A DNA stretch of 64,000 nucleotides from Malania oleifera (lineage: Eukaryota; Streptophyta; Magnoliopsida; Santalales; Ximeniaceae), in contig NC_080422.1 of NCBI RefSeq assembly GCF_029873635.1, positions 8,835,764 to 8,899,763 on the forward strand. Direction: 5' to 3'. Below are positions 11,011 through 23,050 of this stretch, one piece after another. Position numbers and translations under genes: made by a program. Below the pieces are notes generated by a model. The model was not told the DNA's origin. It searched no databases and saw nothing but the letters and a program-made list of their open reading frames with translations. Position 1 is the stretch's first letter. Each line of letters begins with the position of its first letter.

Positions 11011-12656
11011 TAATATTTACTGATTTAATTAATTTCTTTGAGTTTCATCTCTTGGACAACTTGTCCACACACACACAAACACACACATGCACGTGTGATG
11101 TTTTTGTAATTGGTTTATATATATATATTTTTCTTCTTAATGTTATTTTGTATATATATTGTATTATTATTGTTTTATTTGTTCTAATATCTAATGTTTG
11201 GGGTTCTTTTTTTTTTTTTTTTGTAATCATTGTAATATACTTATTTTTTATGTTTTATTGTGTAGACATTATTTAGGCTTTTTGATGTATTTAGGATATT
11301 TGTCATATTTATTGTTCATACGGTATTTAGGGATTTTGTTTATTATTTATGATTGTAATATTTATGCACATCTAGGATTCTTGATTATTTACATTATTTT
11401 CATAATACGACCATTTAGGGTTTTGGGTTATTGTTTTATTTTAGGGTTTTGGCTATTTCACGTTATTAGGGTTTTGAGTAGTGTTTTATTTAATTTACTT
11501 TATATTGCTATTGCGTATATATTGATGTTCATTATTGTTTATTATTTATTTATTTCTTGTATACGATTGTATTATCATTTTGTCGTGTTCATAACATTGT
11601 TGTGGAATTTTTCATGCTATAATATTTATTTGAATAAATGATATTTATATTTAGCAACTTAGAATTGTAAGTAGCATTATACATTTAATTTAGTATTTTA
11701 GGTGACCGTGTACATTTAGTAATATAACATTTTAGGTAATATTATATATTATTATTATATTTTTAGTATGTTAATATACAAGGTATTAATTATTATGGTA
11801 AGTTTAATATTTTAGGTAATATTTTTTGGTATCATGCTATTATATGGTATGTTTAGTATATATAGTATTATAGTAATCTATTACGTATTATATTATTTGT
11901 GGATATTTATTATTATTATTATCGTAATTATGTGTATTATGGTATGTTTAAGTATTTTTGTTTATAACGCACATGTAGTATTTTAATATTTGCTCATTAT
12001 CTTAGTCTATATTATTGTTTATATTCTACTATTATTGGTATGTTAGATATTTTAGCTTCTATTATATATGTTGATTAGTATGTATTTTGGTATCCTAATA
12101 TTATAGTTTATTACTATTTTATTTACTTATTTATTATGTTTAAATTATTATATCTATTATTAAAACCTCCCATACTAATATTTTCCTATAAAACTTTTAC
12201 TTACAATTTTAAAATGTGGGAGCGTATTTTCTTAAATAATTTTGATTTTAATCCCTATGATTTAATTGCAAGGGGTATTAGCCTTTGCGCATCACGTACC
12301 CTAAGCTCTGAGGGAATATATGTGTATATTTATTTATTTTCCTATGTATTTATAAATTCATAAAAAGGAGTAATGTAAAGATTTATTAGATTAACTTAGG
12401 GATAATTTTAAATTAATTAGGTACCGTTCTTGAGAACGGGCGCGTAGGGGGTGCTCGTACCTTCCCCTCGCGTAACCGAACTCCCGACCCCAACTCTGGT
12501 AATGTAGACCGATTCTACCCTTAACGGGGTAGTAATCATGTGTTCTAACCGCACTAAAGGTTAGTGGCGACTCCTACACCATATTTTTCCTGAAAATATT
12601 AAAATGATTTCTAATTTCGCCGCCCGGGGCACACGCGCTCCCGGGACGTCGCGACA

Positions 12657-12726
12657 CTGCTATTAATAGTAAATAATAATAAATAATTATGGTAAGAAAA
12701 AAAAATAATAAAGATATTATCTGTAA

Positions 12727-12773
<47 letters not shown>

Positions 12774-13020
12774 TAGAGTAATAATACAAAAAGTAATAAT
12801 AATAATTATAATAATAAATAAATAAATGAATAAAAATTAAAAAATATACCCAAAATAATAGTAAGGTAACACTAATTATAATACTAGTAATGAACAATAA
12901 TAAATAATACAAATAATTATAAGAAAATAATAATAATAAAAATAAGGTAATAATAATAATAATATAATGAGAAGGGACTCCTTTGTTCTATTTGGTTAGG
13001 GCAAAAATAGGGTGTCTACA
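12657..13020 (-). repeat. Reversed LTR end of a related Tat/Ogre-like element
   Basis: Read on the minus strand it starts TGTAGACACCCTATTTTTGC at 13020 and runs into an ATT-rich zone like the U3 of the other LTRs. It stops at the 3' LTR of element 1, which probably inserted into it. The adjacent GTAGT (13021-13025) would be its target duplication. Confidence 0.7.
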
Positions 13021-13561
13021 GTAGTAAAATGGATAAAATCTAGTAAGTGCTCGTTGTAGTATTTATGAGATTTTTGGGAGTAGCTTATTGGTTTATTGGA
13101 GGGAGCAGACTTTTTGATAAATCATTGGTATAGAGAAGGGAACAAAGTGGCAAATGTCTTGGCTCGACAAGGTGCGATGGGGAGGAATAGTTTGTTTACC
13201 AATGGAGTCAACTCCCTAGAGTTATCAATGATTTGTATAAACTGGAGAAGATGAGTACGACGTATATGAGGTATGTTTAGCTGATTTCCTATTGGTTTTG
13301 GTTTATACTTTATATTGTTTATCTTTTGTTTGTTTTGTTGCGTGAGGTTTGTTTTGTAGGTCCTTGTTTTGTTTTGTTTTGTTTTATTTGGACTTGTACC
13401 CCTGTTTTGGCTGGTTGTTGGTGTTGTTTTTTGGGAGGGTTTTTAAAGTTGTCTTTTGTTTCTCCCATTGATTGTCTTGTAACCACGGTATTTCTCCGCC
13501 AAAAGTGAGGGTTTATCAATAAATAAATAGAGGTGCCGCCCTTCTTCTTTAAAAAAAAAAA
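13021..13561 (+). mobile_element. LINE 3' end, copy A
   Basis: Matches 41992-42522, the end of the RNase H region and 3' UTR of the LINE, ending in GAGGTGCCGCCC and a short A-rich tail. The reading frame is decayed. Its 5' side is cut off by the reversed LTR at 13020. Confidence 0.75.
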
Positions 13562-13738
13562 ATTGTTATTCTATTGTGCAATCTTTCCAAATGAAAATAT
13601 TGGGACGAATGCATCTTTCTATTTTAATTTCTTGCTATTTTAATTTTAACCAGTGAGATGAAATACAATAAGTAAATCAATTCTAATCCTCTTTTCCCTT
13701 CTCCCTTATATCACAATCTAAAATTCAAACATAGTATA

Positions 13739-13761
13739 ATATATATATATATATATATATA
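13739..13761. repeat. (AT)n microsatellite
   Basis: An uninterrupted TA run; the homologous run in copy B (about 42702-42735) is longer. Confidence 0.9.
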
Positions 13762-14071
13762 TTATTTTGGCTCGACATTCTCAACCAAATTTCAATTTTA
13801 ACTAGTGTTGTGAAATATATATAAATTATTCTAATTCTTTCGTACTTTCAATGTGGGACAAAGGTTTATGAAGAATTTTTCCCTCTCTTATATTATAGTT
13901 AAAACTCAGTATTTATATGTATATATATACAATGTCTGCATAATATTAACATGCAAGAGTATATTTCATAATCTAATTTGTTGCACATTTTTTTATTGAC
14001 AAAGTATCGTGCATCGTGGATCCTATAAGTTTTTTTTTTTTTCTTTTTTCTTTATAAATGGTACGTTATAA

Positions 14072-14106
<35 letters not shown>

Positions 14107-14123
14107 TTATTATTATTATTATT
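14072..14123. repeat. (CTA)n/(TTA)n microsatellite
   Basis: ACTACT repeats passing into ATTATT. Copy B has the same compound repeat at about 43086-43131 with fewer CTA units. Confidence 0.9.
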
Positions 14124-15107
14124 GACAACTATATATAATTTGTGTATCATAGTAGGAGTGAGAATGTTAGGTTGGAAGCTCTAAATTATGTTAAACATAA
14201 AATTGACTAATAAATTTACGCATCAAATCGATTATCATGGATTTAACATTAAAACACTTTCACGTGTTGTCTCCCTCCTCTTTTTTCTATTTTTTTTTTT
14301 ACTTTTTTTAAAATATTTTTCTTGTTCATGGACCCATAATATATCAAACTTTATGTTATTTCAACAAAATTACATACTTTTTCTTTTTTCTAAAACGGGT
14401 TATATTGTATCATCCATCAACATTACTATATTCTACGTTTCAACATTTAGTTTCAATTCAATGTTTCAAAACTATTTGCATTTTTGAATCCTTTAAAAAA
14501 AAAAAATCTCTATTTAAATAATTGAAAAACAAATAAAAATTTATTTTTTAAATATGTTTTCATTAGTCCTACAATATATTAAGCATATGCAATTTTTATC
14601 GGTGTCTCAATTTTTCCTAAAAAATTCTTAAGTAGATGCAATGAAGGGTAGTGTACCTAATACTTAAATATGTTATTTTAATTATCAGATATATTTATTT
14701 ATTCTTTGATCCCTTTGAAATAAAAAAAGAGTAAGAAAATAATCGCATTTCTAATTGCAGTTTTATATATGTTCCAAAATCATATATTTCTTTGACTCAT
14801 TAGAAAAAAAAATAAAAATAAAAAACCAATTGCAGTAACTGGTGCAATTATATTTTGAGAAATCACCAACTTAACTCCTAAAGACCAAGTTAAACATAAA
14901 CCAAGTAGAGGCTACAAATTAAATTTACGTAGTTTTCTTCCACAAATTATGCCCCGCACCTTTTTTCTATTTTCATAAATCTCCCTTTTGTACCATATAA
15001 ATCTTTCTCTCGATTTGTCTCCCTTGCAAATCTAATAAAATTCTTTAATTGGCCGCCCTTAATTGCCATGAACCATGCGTGCTGAATCCACACGGCTCCT
15101 CTCCTTG

Positions 15108-15113
15108 TATAAG
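15108..15113 (+). promoter_or_regulatory. Probable TATA box of the dirigent gene
   Basis: TATAAG within CTTGTATAAGAAGCG, about 75 bp before the start codon, at the step from AT-rich flank to a C/T-rich leader full of CTCCTC. Position and leader composition fit a plant core promoter. Copy B lacks this segment. Confidence 0.5.
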
Positions 15114-15187
15114 AAGCGAGAACAGAGCTAATACATGCACACTTCTCCTCCTCCACCTCCTCCTTCTTCTTCTTGTGATAATTGAAA

Positions 15188-15772
15188 ATGGGATCTACAG
15201 ATACTTCCAACATTAACACAACCCTTGCTCTGTTCTTCATCTTTCTTTCTCTGTGTTCAGTCTCCTCCCAAGGCAAGTTCTTGGGCGAAAAGCAGCAGCG
15301 GGAGCCATGCAATAACTTGACTTTCTACATCCACGACATTCTGTACAACGGCTCCAACGCTGGGAACGCGACTTCGGCGATCGTGGCGGCGCCAGAGGGC
15401 GGCAACCTCACGACGCTGGCGAAGCAGAACCATTTCGGGAACATTGTGGTGTTCAACGATCCGTTGACGAAGAACAACGATCTGAGGGCGGAACCGGTGG
15501 GAATGGCGCAGGGGTTCTACCTGTACGACAACAAAGACACTTTCACGGCGTGGTATGGCTTCACGATTGTGCTGAACAGCACGGAGCACAGAGGGACCCT
15601 GCAGCTCATGGGGGCCGACCCCATCCTGGTGAAAAGCAGGGATTTGTCGGTGGTGGGGGGCACCGGCGACTTCTTCATGACCCGGGGAATTGCTACTCTC
15701 ATCACAGATTCGTTTGAGGGGGAGGTGTACTTCCGGCTGCAGATTGACATCAAGCTTTATGAGTGTTGGTGA
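15188..15772 (+). CDS. DIR: Dirigent protein, DIR-a type (194 aa, intact)
   Basis: Single-exon gene for a secreted dirigent protein. Dirigent proteins act in the apoplast and steer coupling of monolignol radicals, for example of coniferyl alcohol to one pinoresinol enantiomer, without oxidising them. Residues 1-29 form a signal peptide (hydrophobic 12-27). The mature part has FYIHDI (46-51), the conserved block RDLSVVGGTGDFF (151-163) with RGIAT (166-170), and DIKLYECW at the C-terminus. C41 and C193 match the disulfide pair of this family. Five N-glycosylation sequons are visible (N43, N54, N60, N73, N130). Length and the RDLSVVGGTGDFFM region agree closely with AtDIR6, so the DIR-a subfamily is likely; product stereochemistry cannot be read. 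The start is the first ATG, at 15188. The coding region is clearly GC-richer than its surroundings. It is the only intact host gene in the window. Confidence 0.95.
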   Translation: MGSTDTSNINTTLALFFIFLSLCSVSSQGKFLGEKQQREPCNNLTFYIHDILYNGSNAGNATSAIVAAPEGGNLTTLAKQNHFGNIVVFNDPLTKNNDLRAEPVGMAQGFYLYDNKDTFTAWYGFTIVLNSTEHRGTLQLMGADPILVKSRDLSVVGGTGDFFMTRGIATLITDSFEGEVYFRLQIDIKLYECW

Positions 15773-16033
15773 TTAATTAGTTGAGAAGATGATTCGGGAT
15801 CCATGATTAGAATTCGTATTATCTTAATTTGGAGTATGCATGGTGAGTTTTAATTAGTGTTAGGGTTGGGAGTAGCATGGGGGAGTGGGGTGTGGGTTTG
15901 GATATGACTAAATGTCGTTTTTCAGGTTTCGAAAATAAATGTGGTTTTTCAGCTTTCAAAAATAAATCAGGAGTGAAGTGTCATTGTTCAATCTAATTGT
16001 TTATGAGAAAATAGCATATAGTTTCATGCATCA
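15773..16033 (+). other. 3' flank of the dirigent gene
   Basis: Contains a small near-repeat (CAGGTTTCGAAAATAAATG and CAGCTTTCAAAAATAAATC, 15924-15970) and matches copy B 43753-44000 closely. Probably the 3' UTR and downstream flank; no clear poly(A) signal is favoured over others. It ends at the copia insertion. Confidence 0.5.
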
Positions 16034-17968
16034 TGTTGGCTTTAGATGGTTTTTCAATTTTGTTATGATGATAACAAATAAAGAATGGAAAGTACAAAGA
16101 ATCACAAAGTCTTATTCACATGAAGAAAAGATTCAACAAGAGAACTCAAAGCATTTTCAATATGAGCAGAATATGAGGACACTTAACTGAATCAAAATTC
16201 AAGTCAAAAAGATCTTAAAGAGAAATACCATGGAAGGCTTGAAGAAAAGAGTTTTAAACTTTAGGACCATGTTGTAAGTACTTGATGATTGAATATCTTT
16301 TGAAATAATTTTGAAGCGCTTTTAGGTTAATACTGAGTTAAAGACCTTATTTCAAAACCCGGAAAATATTTTATAAAGAAGCAAAGCAAAAGAACAAAAA
16401 TGTTTTTTTGAAAACAAAACTAAAAAAACTGAAAGTGGTCTGCTCAGATGACTAAGGAGAATCTTAAGAAGATTGAAAAGTTTCTTCAGAATTCTGAAGA
16501 TTAAAATATGAAGACTGAAGATTTTATTTTTGAAACCTAGAACAGGAAGAACACCTTCATACGTCAGAACGGTCAGTTCAGTCATCTGAACAGGAACTTC
16601 AGAAGTCTAAACCTACGCTTCAGACGTGTGACCTTGTGTCCAGTTCAAATTTTTCAAAGCATTAAGGAATCCGAGACGACTGAACCCGATACCTTAGACG
16701 TCTAAACACTGTTAACAGTCAGAAATTTTAAATGTTTTAAATTTGAAATCGAGGTTGCTTGTGCTCCAAAAGTAATGAAAACTTGGAAGATACTCCAAGT
16801 AAACTTGGGCATCACGAAAACACTTTTTTAAGCCTATAAATATATGGTTTTGCAAATCAAAATATATACCAAGAATTGAAAATCTGAAAAAAAGCTGAAA
16901 ATACTCTTGTTTATACAAAGCTCTCTCTTGCTCACTCATTGCAAAACTGATTTGCTGAGATAATCTAAAGTGCTGAATCCATTCTACTCTAGTTTTTACT
17001 ATTGATCCTCATCTAAGAAGGAACCTTGGTGAAATCTAATCTTGAGCTTCATCTTATTTTACTTTCATATTTAAATTTTGACGTACATAGTGTTGAATTT
17101 GTACAAATCTCTTCTGTTTGAGAGTGTTATTGTACGCAGTGTTTATTTTGTGTTTCTTGTAGTTTTTGGATAGTTCAAGGTTGATTTGGATCGTTACACA
17201 AGCGTGGGGTATCGCTTGGAGAGGTGATTACTCTAACCTAGTGAATGAGTGTTTGTAAAGGTTTTGTTCCACATGGAAAGGGACAGGTTTAGTGGAATCC
17301 TTTGGTGGTTTGCCAAAGGCGAGAACGTAGGCTGGGGATAAGCCGAACCTCATAAAAATTGCGGTCTCCTTCTCTCTCCCTTACTCTCTTTAAATTCTAG
17401 CAAACATATAAACTATGTGGACGTTTTAAATTCCTTAATCATAAAAACTACATGGATTGGAAATTAAATAAACCAAAGTTTATTTTTGATTTGGGATTGT
17501 GAAAACCAGAAAGGGAGTACGTTGGTTCATCAATACTTTGCGGAAACCTCAAAGAGAGTACTTTGATTGATTAACACCTAAAGACAAAATTACTAAGAGT
17601 TTATTTAAATTCTGAGTTGTTGGGAATTTGAGTTGTCGTTTGAATTGAAGAAACAAATTTCATTACTACAGAGCTTAAATCAAATTTATATATGCAGGGC
17701 TGTTAACAAAAGCTGAGAATTGTTCTAAAGCTTTCTTGATTGAATGTTTGATTGATTGGTTACTTTGTTGGTATATAGTTGTGGATTGAATATTGTTTTT
17801 AAGAATTGTATAAAGACTTAAGTATTTTCTGTGTATTGGATAAATCAACAAGAAGTCAAGAATTCATTAAAAGAATTAAAAATGGTTAAGGATTCTTGAA
17901 AAATATTAAAAGAATTTTTTAAACCCAATTCACCCCTCCCCCCTCCAAGGACTATACCTTAATTTTCA
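16034..17968 (+). repeat. LTR of the SIRE-like fragment (1935 bp)
   Basis: TG...CA ends and a downstream PBS. Contains a CCTTTGG/CCAAAGG hairpin at 17299-17319 that is also present in the LTR at 62081. CATCA at 16029-16033 may be the 5' target duplication. Confidence 0.75.
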
Positions 17969-18024
17969 ATTGGTATCAGAGAGGGGTTATAATAAATCCT
18001 AACAAGTAATTATATAAAGATCTA

Positions 18025-19892
18025 GATGGCACACTTAGGGGTAGCTCCCTTTGGAGATGGTCAATCCTTAACTAGGCCTCCTATCTTTTGTGGCTTAAAT
18101 TATACATTTTGGAAACAAAGGATGAGAATCTACCTTCAAACTATAGATTGGAAAGCTGGAAGGTTGTCACACATGGTGACTTAATTCCTACCAAGCAAGT
18201 AGATGGAAAATAAATACCCAAAGAAGAAAAAGAGATGATCGACAATGACCATAAGATGCTGCAAGTAAATTCAAGTGCTATGAATGCATTATATTGTGTT
18301 CTTGACATAAATAAATTTAATAGGGTCATGGCTTGCAAATTAGCCAAAGAAATGTGGGATAAATTAGAAGTAACCTATAAAGGTACTATTGATGTAAGAG
18401 ACAATCAAATCAATATGCTCACTAGTGAGTATGAGACTTTTTGGATGAATCCGGATGAAACTATCACTAGTATGTACATTAAGTTCACCCATATAATAAA
18501 ATCCCTCAATGCATTAGGAAAAACTTACACCACTTATGAAATGATTAGAAAAATCCTTCGAGGACCGCCCTTCCCCCCCCCCCCCCCCAAAAAAATATGG
18601 GAACTAAAAGCCACAGCCATAACTGAAGGAAGAAATCTAAAAATTATCTCCCTAGATGAACTTATAGGTTCTCTCCTCACCTATGAAATGGCTATGAATG
18701 AAAGAAGTGGAACATCTAAAGTCCAATAATCTACTGCATTTAAAGCCTCAAATAAATGTTTTAGTGATGAAGATGAAGATGAAATGGATAAAGATGAACT
18801 AGCCCTTATATCTAAGAAACTTGCAAAAATCCTTAGAAAAAAGAATAAATTTAAACGAAAATTTTGGAACTCAAAAACAGAATCAAATGAAGAAGAAACC
18901 AATGAAAAGAAATCAAAGAATAAAATCCCCACATGTTATAATTGCAAGAAAGATGGACACATAAAACCAGATTGTCCACTGCTCGTAAAGGATTCTAAAA
19001 GGAAAAAGAAAAAGGCAATAAATGCCACTACATGGGACAATCTAAGTACAACTAGTTCAAAAAGTGAATCAAGTGGCCAAGAGGTTGCTTGCTATATGGC
19101 ATGGGCGATGATGAAGAACAAAGTTCCTAATCCAAATTGGTTCCTCATAAGATATTAGTTAAAGTAACTAAACGATATACTTTATTGAAAAACAAAAATG
19201 AAAGTACAATAAAGGAGTTGGAGTCTTTTAAACTTGCTGAAAAATAAAAAGATTCAAAAATCAAGAAAAAATAAATAAAAATGAAGCTTTGATAAAAGAG
19301 TTAGACTCTAAAAATCTTGCTCTAAAGGAAAAAGGATTTGAACATCAAAAGATTAGAAAGCAAGAATGAAATTTTGATAATAGAACTAGAAGATCTAAGA
19401 TCCTAAACTTCTATGGAAAATGAGAAAGATCAATTTATTTCTGAAATAGGGAATAAAATCAGAAAAATATCTCAAAATCAAGAAAATGGTAAAAATATAC
19501 AAAATTCAAAAATCAATGATCTTGAGAGAAAAATTTAGGATCAAGCCAAAATTATTTACAATTTCACAAAAGGAAAAGAAAATTTTGACAAAATGATTAA
19601 CTCACAAAGAATGTCATTAAACAAAGAGTGCATAGGATTCAATGGAATTGAAAATAAAAGGAAAAAGAATCTTTACATGGGATACTTTACAAAAGCATGT
19701 AAAGATTATGCTAGCACCTCCTCAAATGCCTACACACACACACCACATGTTTTCTATGCAAGAAAAAGGGGCATGTTAAGTTTGAATGTCCATTCAAGAG
19801 GAAAGGTGTGAAAACAAAACAAGTTTGGAGAATTAAAGAAGTATCACATGTTAAACCATTCGGACCCAAGAAAGTGTGGGTGCCTAGATGAA
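18025..19892 (+). pseudogene. Copia gag relic
   Basis: Opens with a gag N-terminus of copia type (start MAHLGVAPFGDG), has a CCHC knuckle (CYNCKKDGHIKPDC) near 18940, a long Lys/Glu-rich coiled-coil stretch and a second knuckle-like motif near 19750. Broken in several places. Contains a pure C run (about 17) near 18573. Confidence 0.75.
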
Positions 19893-19943
19893 CAGTCCAG
19901 TTCATAAACTAAGGATCTAAAGATATTTGGACTAGTCATTCCC

Positions 19944-20375
19944 CTCCACCTAAAATTTGTAATCCTCTTAATGTCTCATTAGACCATTTGGACACATAAA
20001 ATTAAAAGGCATTGCCTAGGGTCGCCTCAATGGCGTGGGTTTTATATTACTTTAGTGGTCAAAATATTAGTGCAATATCTTCTGATTCGAGGGTTGGACC
20101 GCCGTTTCTAAATTTTCTCTTAGATTCATTTGGCCTATGTTGGCTCCCAAGGTCTTTTATCCGTTACCCTCTCTCCTCAATCTCTAGGTTAAAATTAGAT
20201 ACCTCTAATATATATGGACGTCTCATACTCTAATTATTGAAATTTTACTGTAAAATCCTAATTTTTACATGACTAGTTTAATAATAATAAATGCAACTTA
20301 ATTAATTATTTAAAATTATTTGATCACGTAAGTTACTTTTATAATTATGGATAAAACCTTCTAAATGTTGAAGTA
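19944..20375 (+). other. Copy A, distal single-copy-like segment
   Basis: Matches 44112-44542. No gene is recognised; the short ORF (20012-20233) is also present in altered form in copy B and shows no known motif. It ends at AAGTA (20371-20375), the junction with the reversed copia LTR. Confidence 0.6.
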
Positions 20376-21837
20376 TGTTAGCTTTACCGTGATCCCAAGA
20401 GGGGGGTGAATTGGTATTTTTAAAATTTAATCCCTAGGTCAATCTCCTAATACCAGTATTCACAACCCTATGGTCAATCAAGAGCAAGTAAAGTAAACGT
20501 ATACTAGAAAGTAAATAAAGCAATTTAATCAATCACACAAGCATCCGAAAGCAGTAAAGAGAGGGTGACACTCAGATATGTTATCGAGGTTCGATCAATT
20601 GCCTACGTCCTCGCCTGGGCTAACGAGCATAAGGATTACCACTATAATGCTCACTTAAATGGGTAGAGCGGAACCTATACAAACCAGGTCAACTAGCACA
20701 GGACTGACCTCAACCTATACACCAATCCTTACAGGGCTGGATTACCACCCCCTCAGACCATGCCTGGAAACACTTAGATTTTTACAATCAAATGGTACAA
20801 TGAAATAGTGCTTTCTTGTAAAGCAGATTTGTACCCAAATAATAAGCTCAATTAAATGCTCATCAATAGCATGATATAGTGTAAGCTCAATGATGCAAGA
20901 TGTATTCTACCAACACTCAACACGGTATAGTCAATATGAAGCTCAAAAGTGTTTGACGCAATACAATCAATATGATGCTCAAGAATAATCAACACAAGCA
21001 ATGACTTGGAATCTAAAAAGAATATTTCAATCAACACATAAATATTCCAAGTATACTAGATAGATAATCAAACTAGTTTCAAAATGATTTTTTTCAATGA
21101 AATAAGAATGGAGCTAGTTTGAAAGGATTGTTTGCTTGTTTGAAAAATTCTTTACACACCAAAAATGAAGCTCTTGGACACTTGAAATGAAATGAAAATA
21201 TCCTAAGCTTTCTTGGTTTAATCCCGCACAAGATTTATAATGAGCAAATCTGCGGGACAAACCTAAGCTATGCTCCCAAAAATTAAATATCAAATAAGCA
21301 CAACAAAGGGAGGAATAGCTCTAAATAACAATCAAAACAAACACGAATGAAACTCTCACAATCTCGGATTTTATCAAGAGGATGCAAGGTCTGGTCAACT
21401 TTTTGACCTTCACGAATCGGGCACCTGAGGAGATTTGTATTCCAAGAGTTCGGTCGCCCAACCCCTCTTGGCTTTCTTAGAAATGTTTAGTTTTCAGCGC
21501 AATTATTTCATACTCAAATATTTTATGCTATGTGTGCATGAGTGTTGGACCCTAGGGTTTTGCTATGGTCTAGTTGAGCTTACACTACATTCTGTATGCA
21601 TGATGTGCAGGTGATGAGCATACATCTACAACCTAAGTTACTATTACAGATCCATCTGAATTATTAAAGACCGATATGAATTACAATTACAATTGCAAAT
21701 TACAAATATTCGTGGTCTTCTTGTTTCCATAAGTGTCCTTATTGGGGATATTAATTTGAACCTGCACAAGCACTTGTCAAACATCAAATAGCAGTATTTG
21801 TCATTCTCAAAACTGGGCACGACCTATATGGTCAACA
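20376..21837 (-). repeat. 3' LTR of reversed copia (1462 bp)
   Basis: TGTT...AACA ends, preceded on the minus strand by a clear polypurine tract. A CCAATTCACCCC phrase near its end is shared with the LTR at 16034. Confidence 0.8.
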
Positions 21838-22439
21838 TTCTCCCCCTTTTTGATGATGACAAATACATTTTGCAAAAATTGGGTATAGCTTAAATAAGCT
21901 CCCCCTAACAATAAGCATTATGTATTACAGCCTTACCTAATTTTTTTTCCTCTCCAACTCCCCCTTTTGGCAACAGTAAAAAGGGCTATAAGAGTGAAAA
22001 TTCCAAACAATGGATAGATGTTACATTTATACATGAGAGATTTTGGAAAGATTTTATAAAAAATTCAATAGAGTGCCGTTTATAAACCGGACTTTCCAAA
22101 AAAATCCTATATGAGTGTAACCTGTTTGAGTTTTATATATCCCAGCAATTTATCCACAACTACTCAAACAGTTCAATATGGTCCAACAATCAAGTATAAC
22201 TTTTAATATCATCATGAAATAGACAAGAAAGTTGTACATGGAAAATGATAATCATTATACATTACATCAATATTATCATGCTATAGAAATAATGCATGTG
22301 CACACTATTAATAATCAACTTTCATAAAGTCTAAAACAAGAAGATAAGTCAACAGTGGTATTAGTTGGTAAGACTTGGAAAGTTTCCATGAGAGAGGCCC
22401 CCCCTAAATTTATGCAAGTTATGAAACATTTAAGTTTAG

Positions 22440-23050
22440 GAAGCTTCTCTACTATGCATCAAGCCTAACTCGCGTCTAATTTGTATAAACCTATCCTCGG
22501 GTAGTGGTTTAGTGAATATGTCGGCTTATTGTTCATTGGTGCATATAAACTCAAGTACAACATCTCCTTTTTGTACATGATCACGGATAAAATGATGTCT
22601 AATCTCAATGTGTTTAGTTCATGAATATAAGATAGGATTTTTAGAGATGTTGATTGCACTAGTATTGTCACATTTAATTAGTATCGTATCATAGTGCAAT
22701 CCATAATCCATATGTTGTTGTTTCATATAAAGAGTTTGGGCACAACCACTTCCAGCCGCAATATATTCTGCTTTGGCCGTGGATAAGACAATTGAGTTTT
22801 GTTTCTTGGAGAACCAAGAAACAAGAGATTGTCCTAAGTAATGACAAGTGCCGCTAGTGCTTTTTCTATCAACCTTACTACCGGCAAAGTCAGCATCAGT
22901 GTAACTAACAATCTCAAAGGTAGTATGCTTAGGGTACCACAAGCCTAATTCTATAGTCCCAACTAGATACCTAAGAATTCGTTTGACAGCTTTTAAGTGA
23001 GATTCCTTAGGGGCTGCCTGAAACCTAGCACACATACACACACTAAACAT
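22440..23050 (-). pseudogene. Copia RNase H and pol C-terminus relic
   Basis: Shows the copia RNase H signature: VKRILRYLVGT, YTDADFAGS, DRKSTSG, SWFSKKQ, STAKAEYIA and KCDNTSAI. These match family order. Broken near its 3' end. Confidence 0.85.

Larger units (their letters stand above)
1..12656 (+). mobile_element. Tat/Ogre-like gag-only LTR retrotransposon, element 1 (left end outside window)
   Basis: Order seen: right part of the 5' LTR (1-1870), primer binding site, 1.7-kb leader, gag (3611-5050), about 4.6 kb of non-coding sequence with three tandem arrays, polypurine tract, and a 3' LTR (9650-12656). The two LTR copies are nearly identical from about position 340 of the window onward, so the insertion looks young. 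No protease, reverse transcriptase, RNase H or integrase motif is visible between gag and the 3' LTR, so it appears non-autonomous (the TR-GAG type of element). Lineage is inferred from the long LTR, the PBS and the gag zinc-finger style (CxxH then GHxxxxCW), which are typical of Tat/Ogre Ty3-gypsy elements. The element looks structurally whole apart from the part outside the window. Confidence 0.85.
9650..12656 (+). repeat. 3' LTR of element 1 (3007 bp)
   Basis: Begins TGTAGACACCCC and ends GTCGCGACA. Composition by zone: TTA/TTG-rich U3 (9680-9990), a TATA-like TATATAAG at 10064-10071, a five-unit repeat of about 187 bp (10135-11010), a long AT-rich zone (11100-12400), and the hairpin-rich 3' end. 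It aligns with window positions 1-1870. The following CTGCT (12657-12661) may be a target duplication but the left partner is outside the window. Confidence 0.9.
16034..19943 (+). mobile_element. SIRE-like copia fragment: 5' LTR and gag region only
   Basis: Inserted in copy A, absent in copy B. LTR 16034-17968 starts TGTTGGC and ends TTTTCA; PBS TGGTATCAGAG at 17971. A gag-like region follows (18025-19892) and the rest of the element is missing, the duplicated flank resuming near 19944. The long LTR, the methionine-tRNA PBS and the two zinc-knuckle-like motifs fit the SIRE/Maximus lineage. Fossil with several breaks. Confidence 0.8.
13021..20375 (+). repeat. Segmental duplication, copy A
   Basis: Aligns with 41992-44542 (copy B). 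Shared parts are the LINE 3' end, the 1.2-kb dirigent upstream region, the last eight dirigent codons with 3' flank, and 19944-20375. Copy A contains the dirigent gene body that copy B lost, plus a copia insertion (16034-19943) that copy B lacks. Divergence is a few percent by eye. The LINE precedes the duplication because both copies share the same LINE-to-flank junction. Confidence 0.85.

Noticed and set aside
14188-14487. 99-codon ORF upstream of the dirigent gene, present also in copy B (43197-43502)
   Set aside because: Low-complexity T-rich sequence; length changes with T runs between copies and no start context or motif is kept.
15257-15589. Minus-strand ORFs over the dirigent gene
   Set aside because: Shadows of the GC-rich coding strand.
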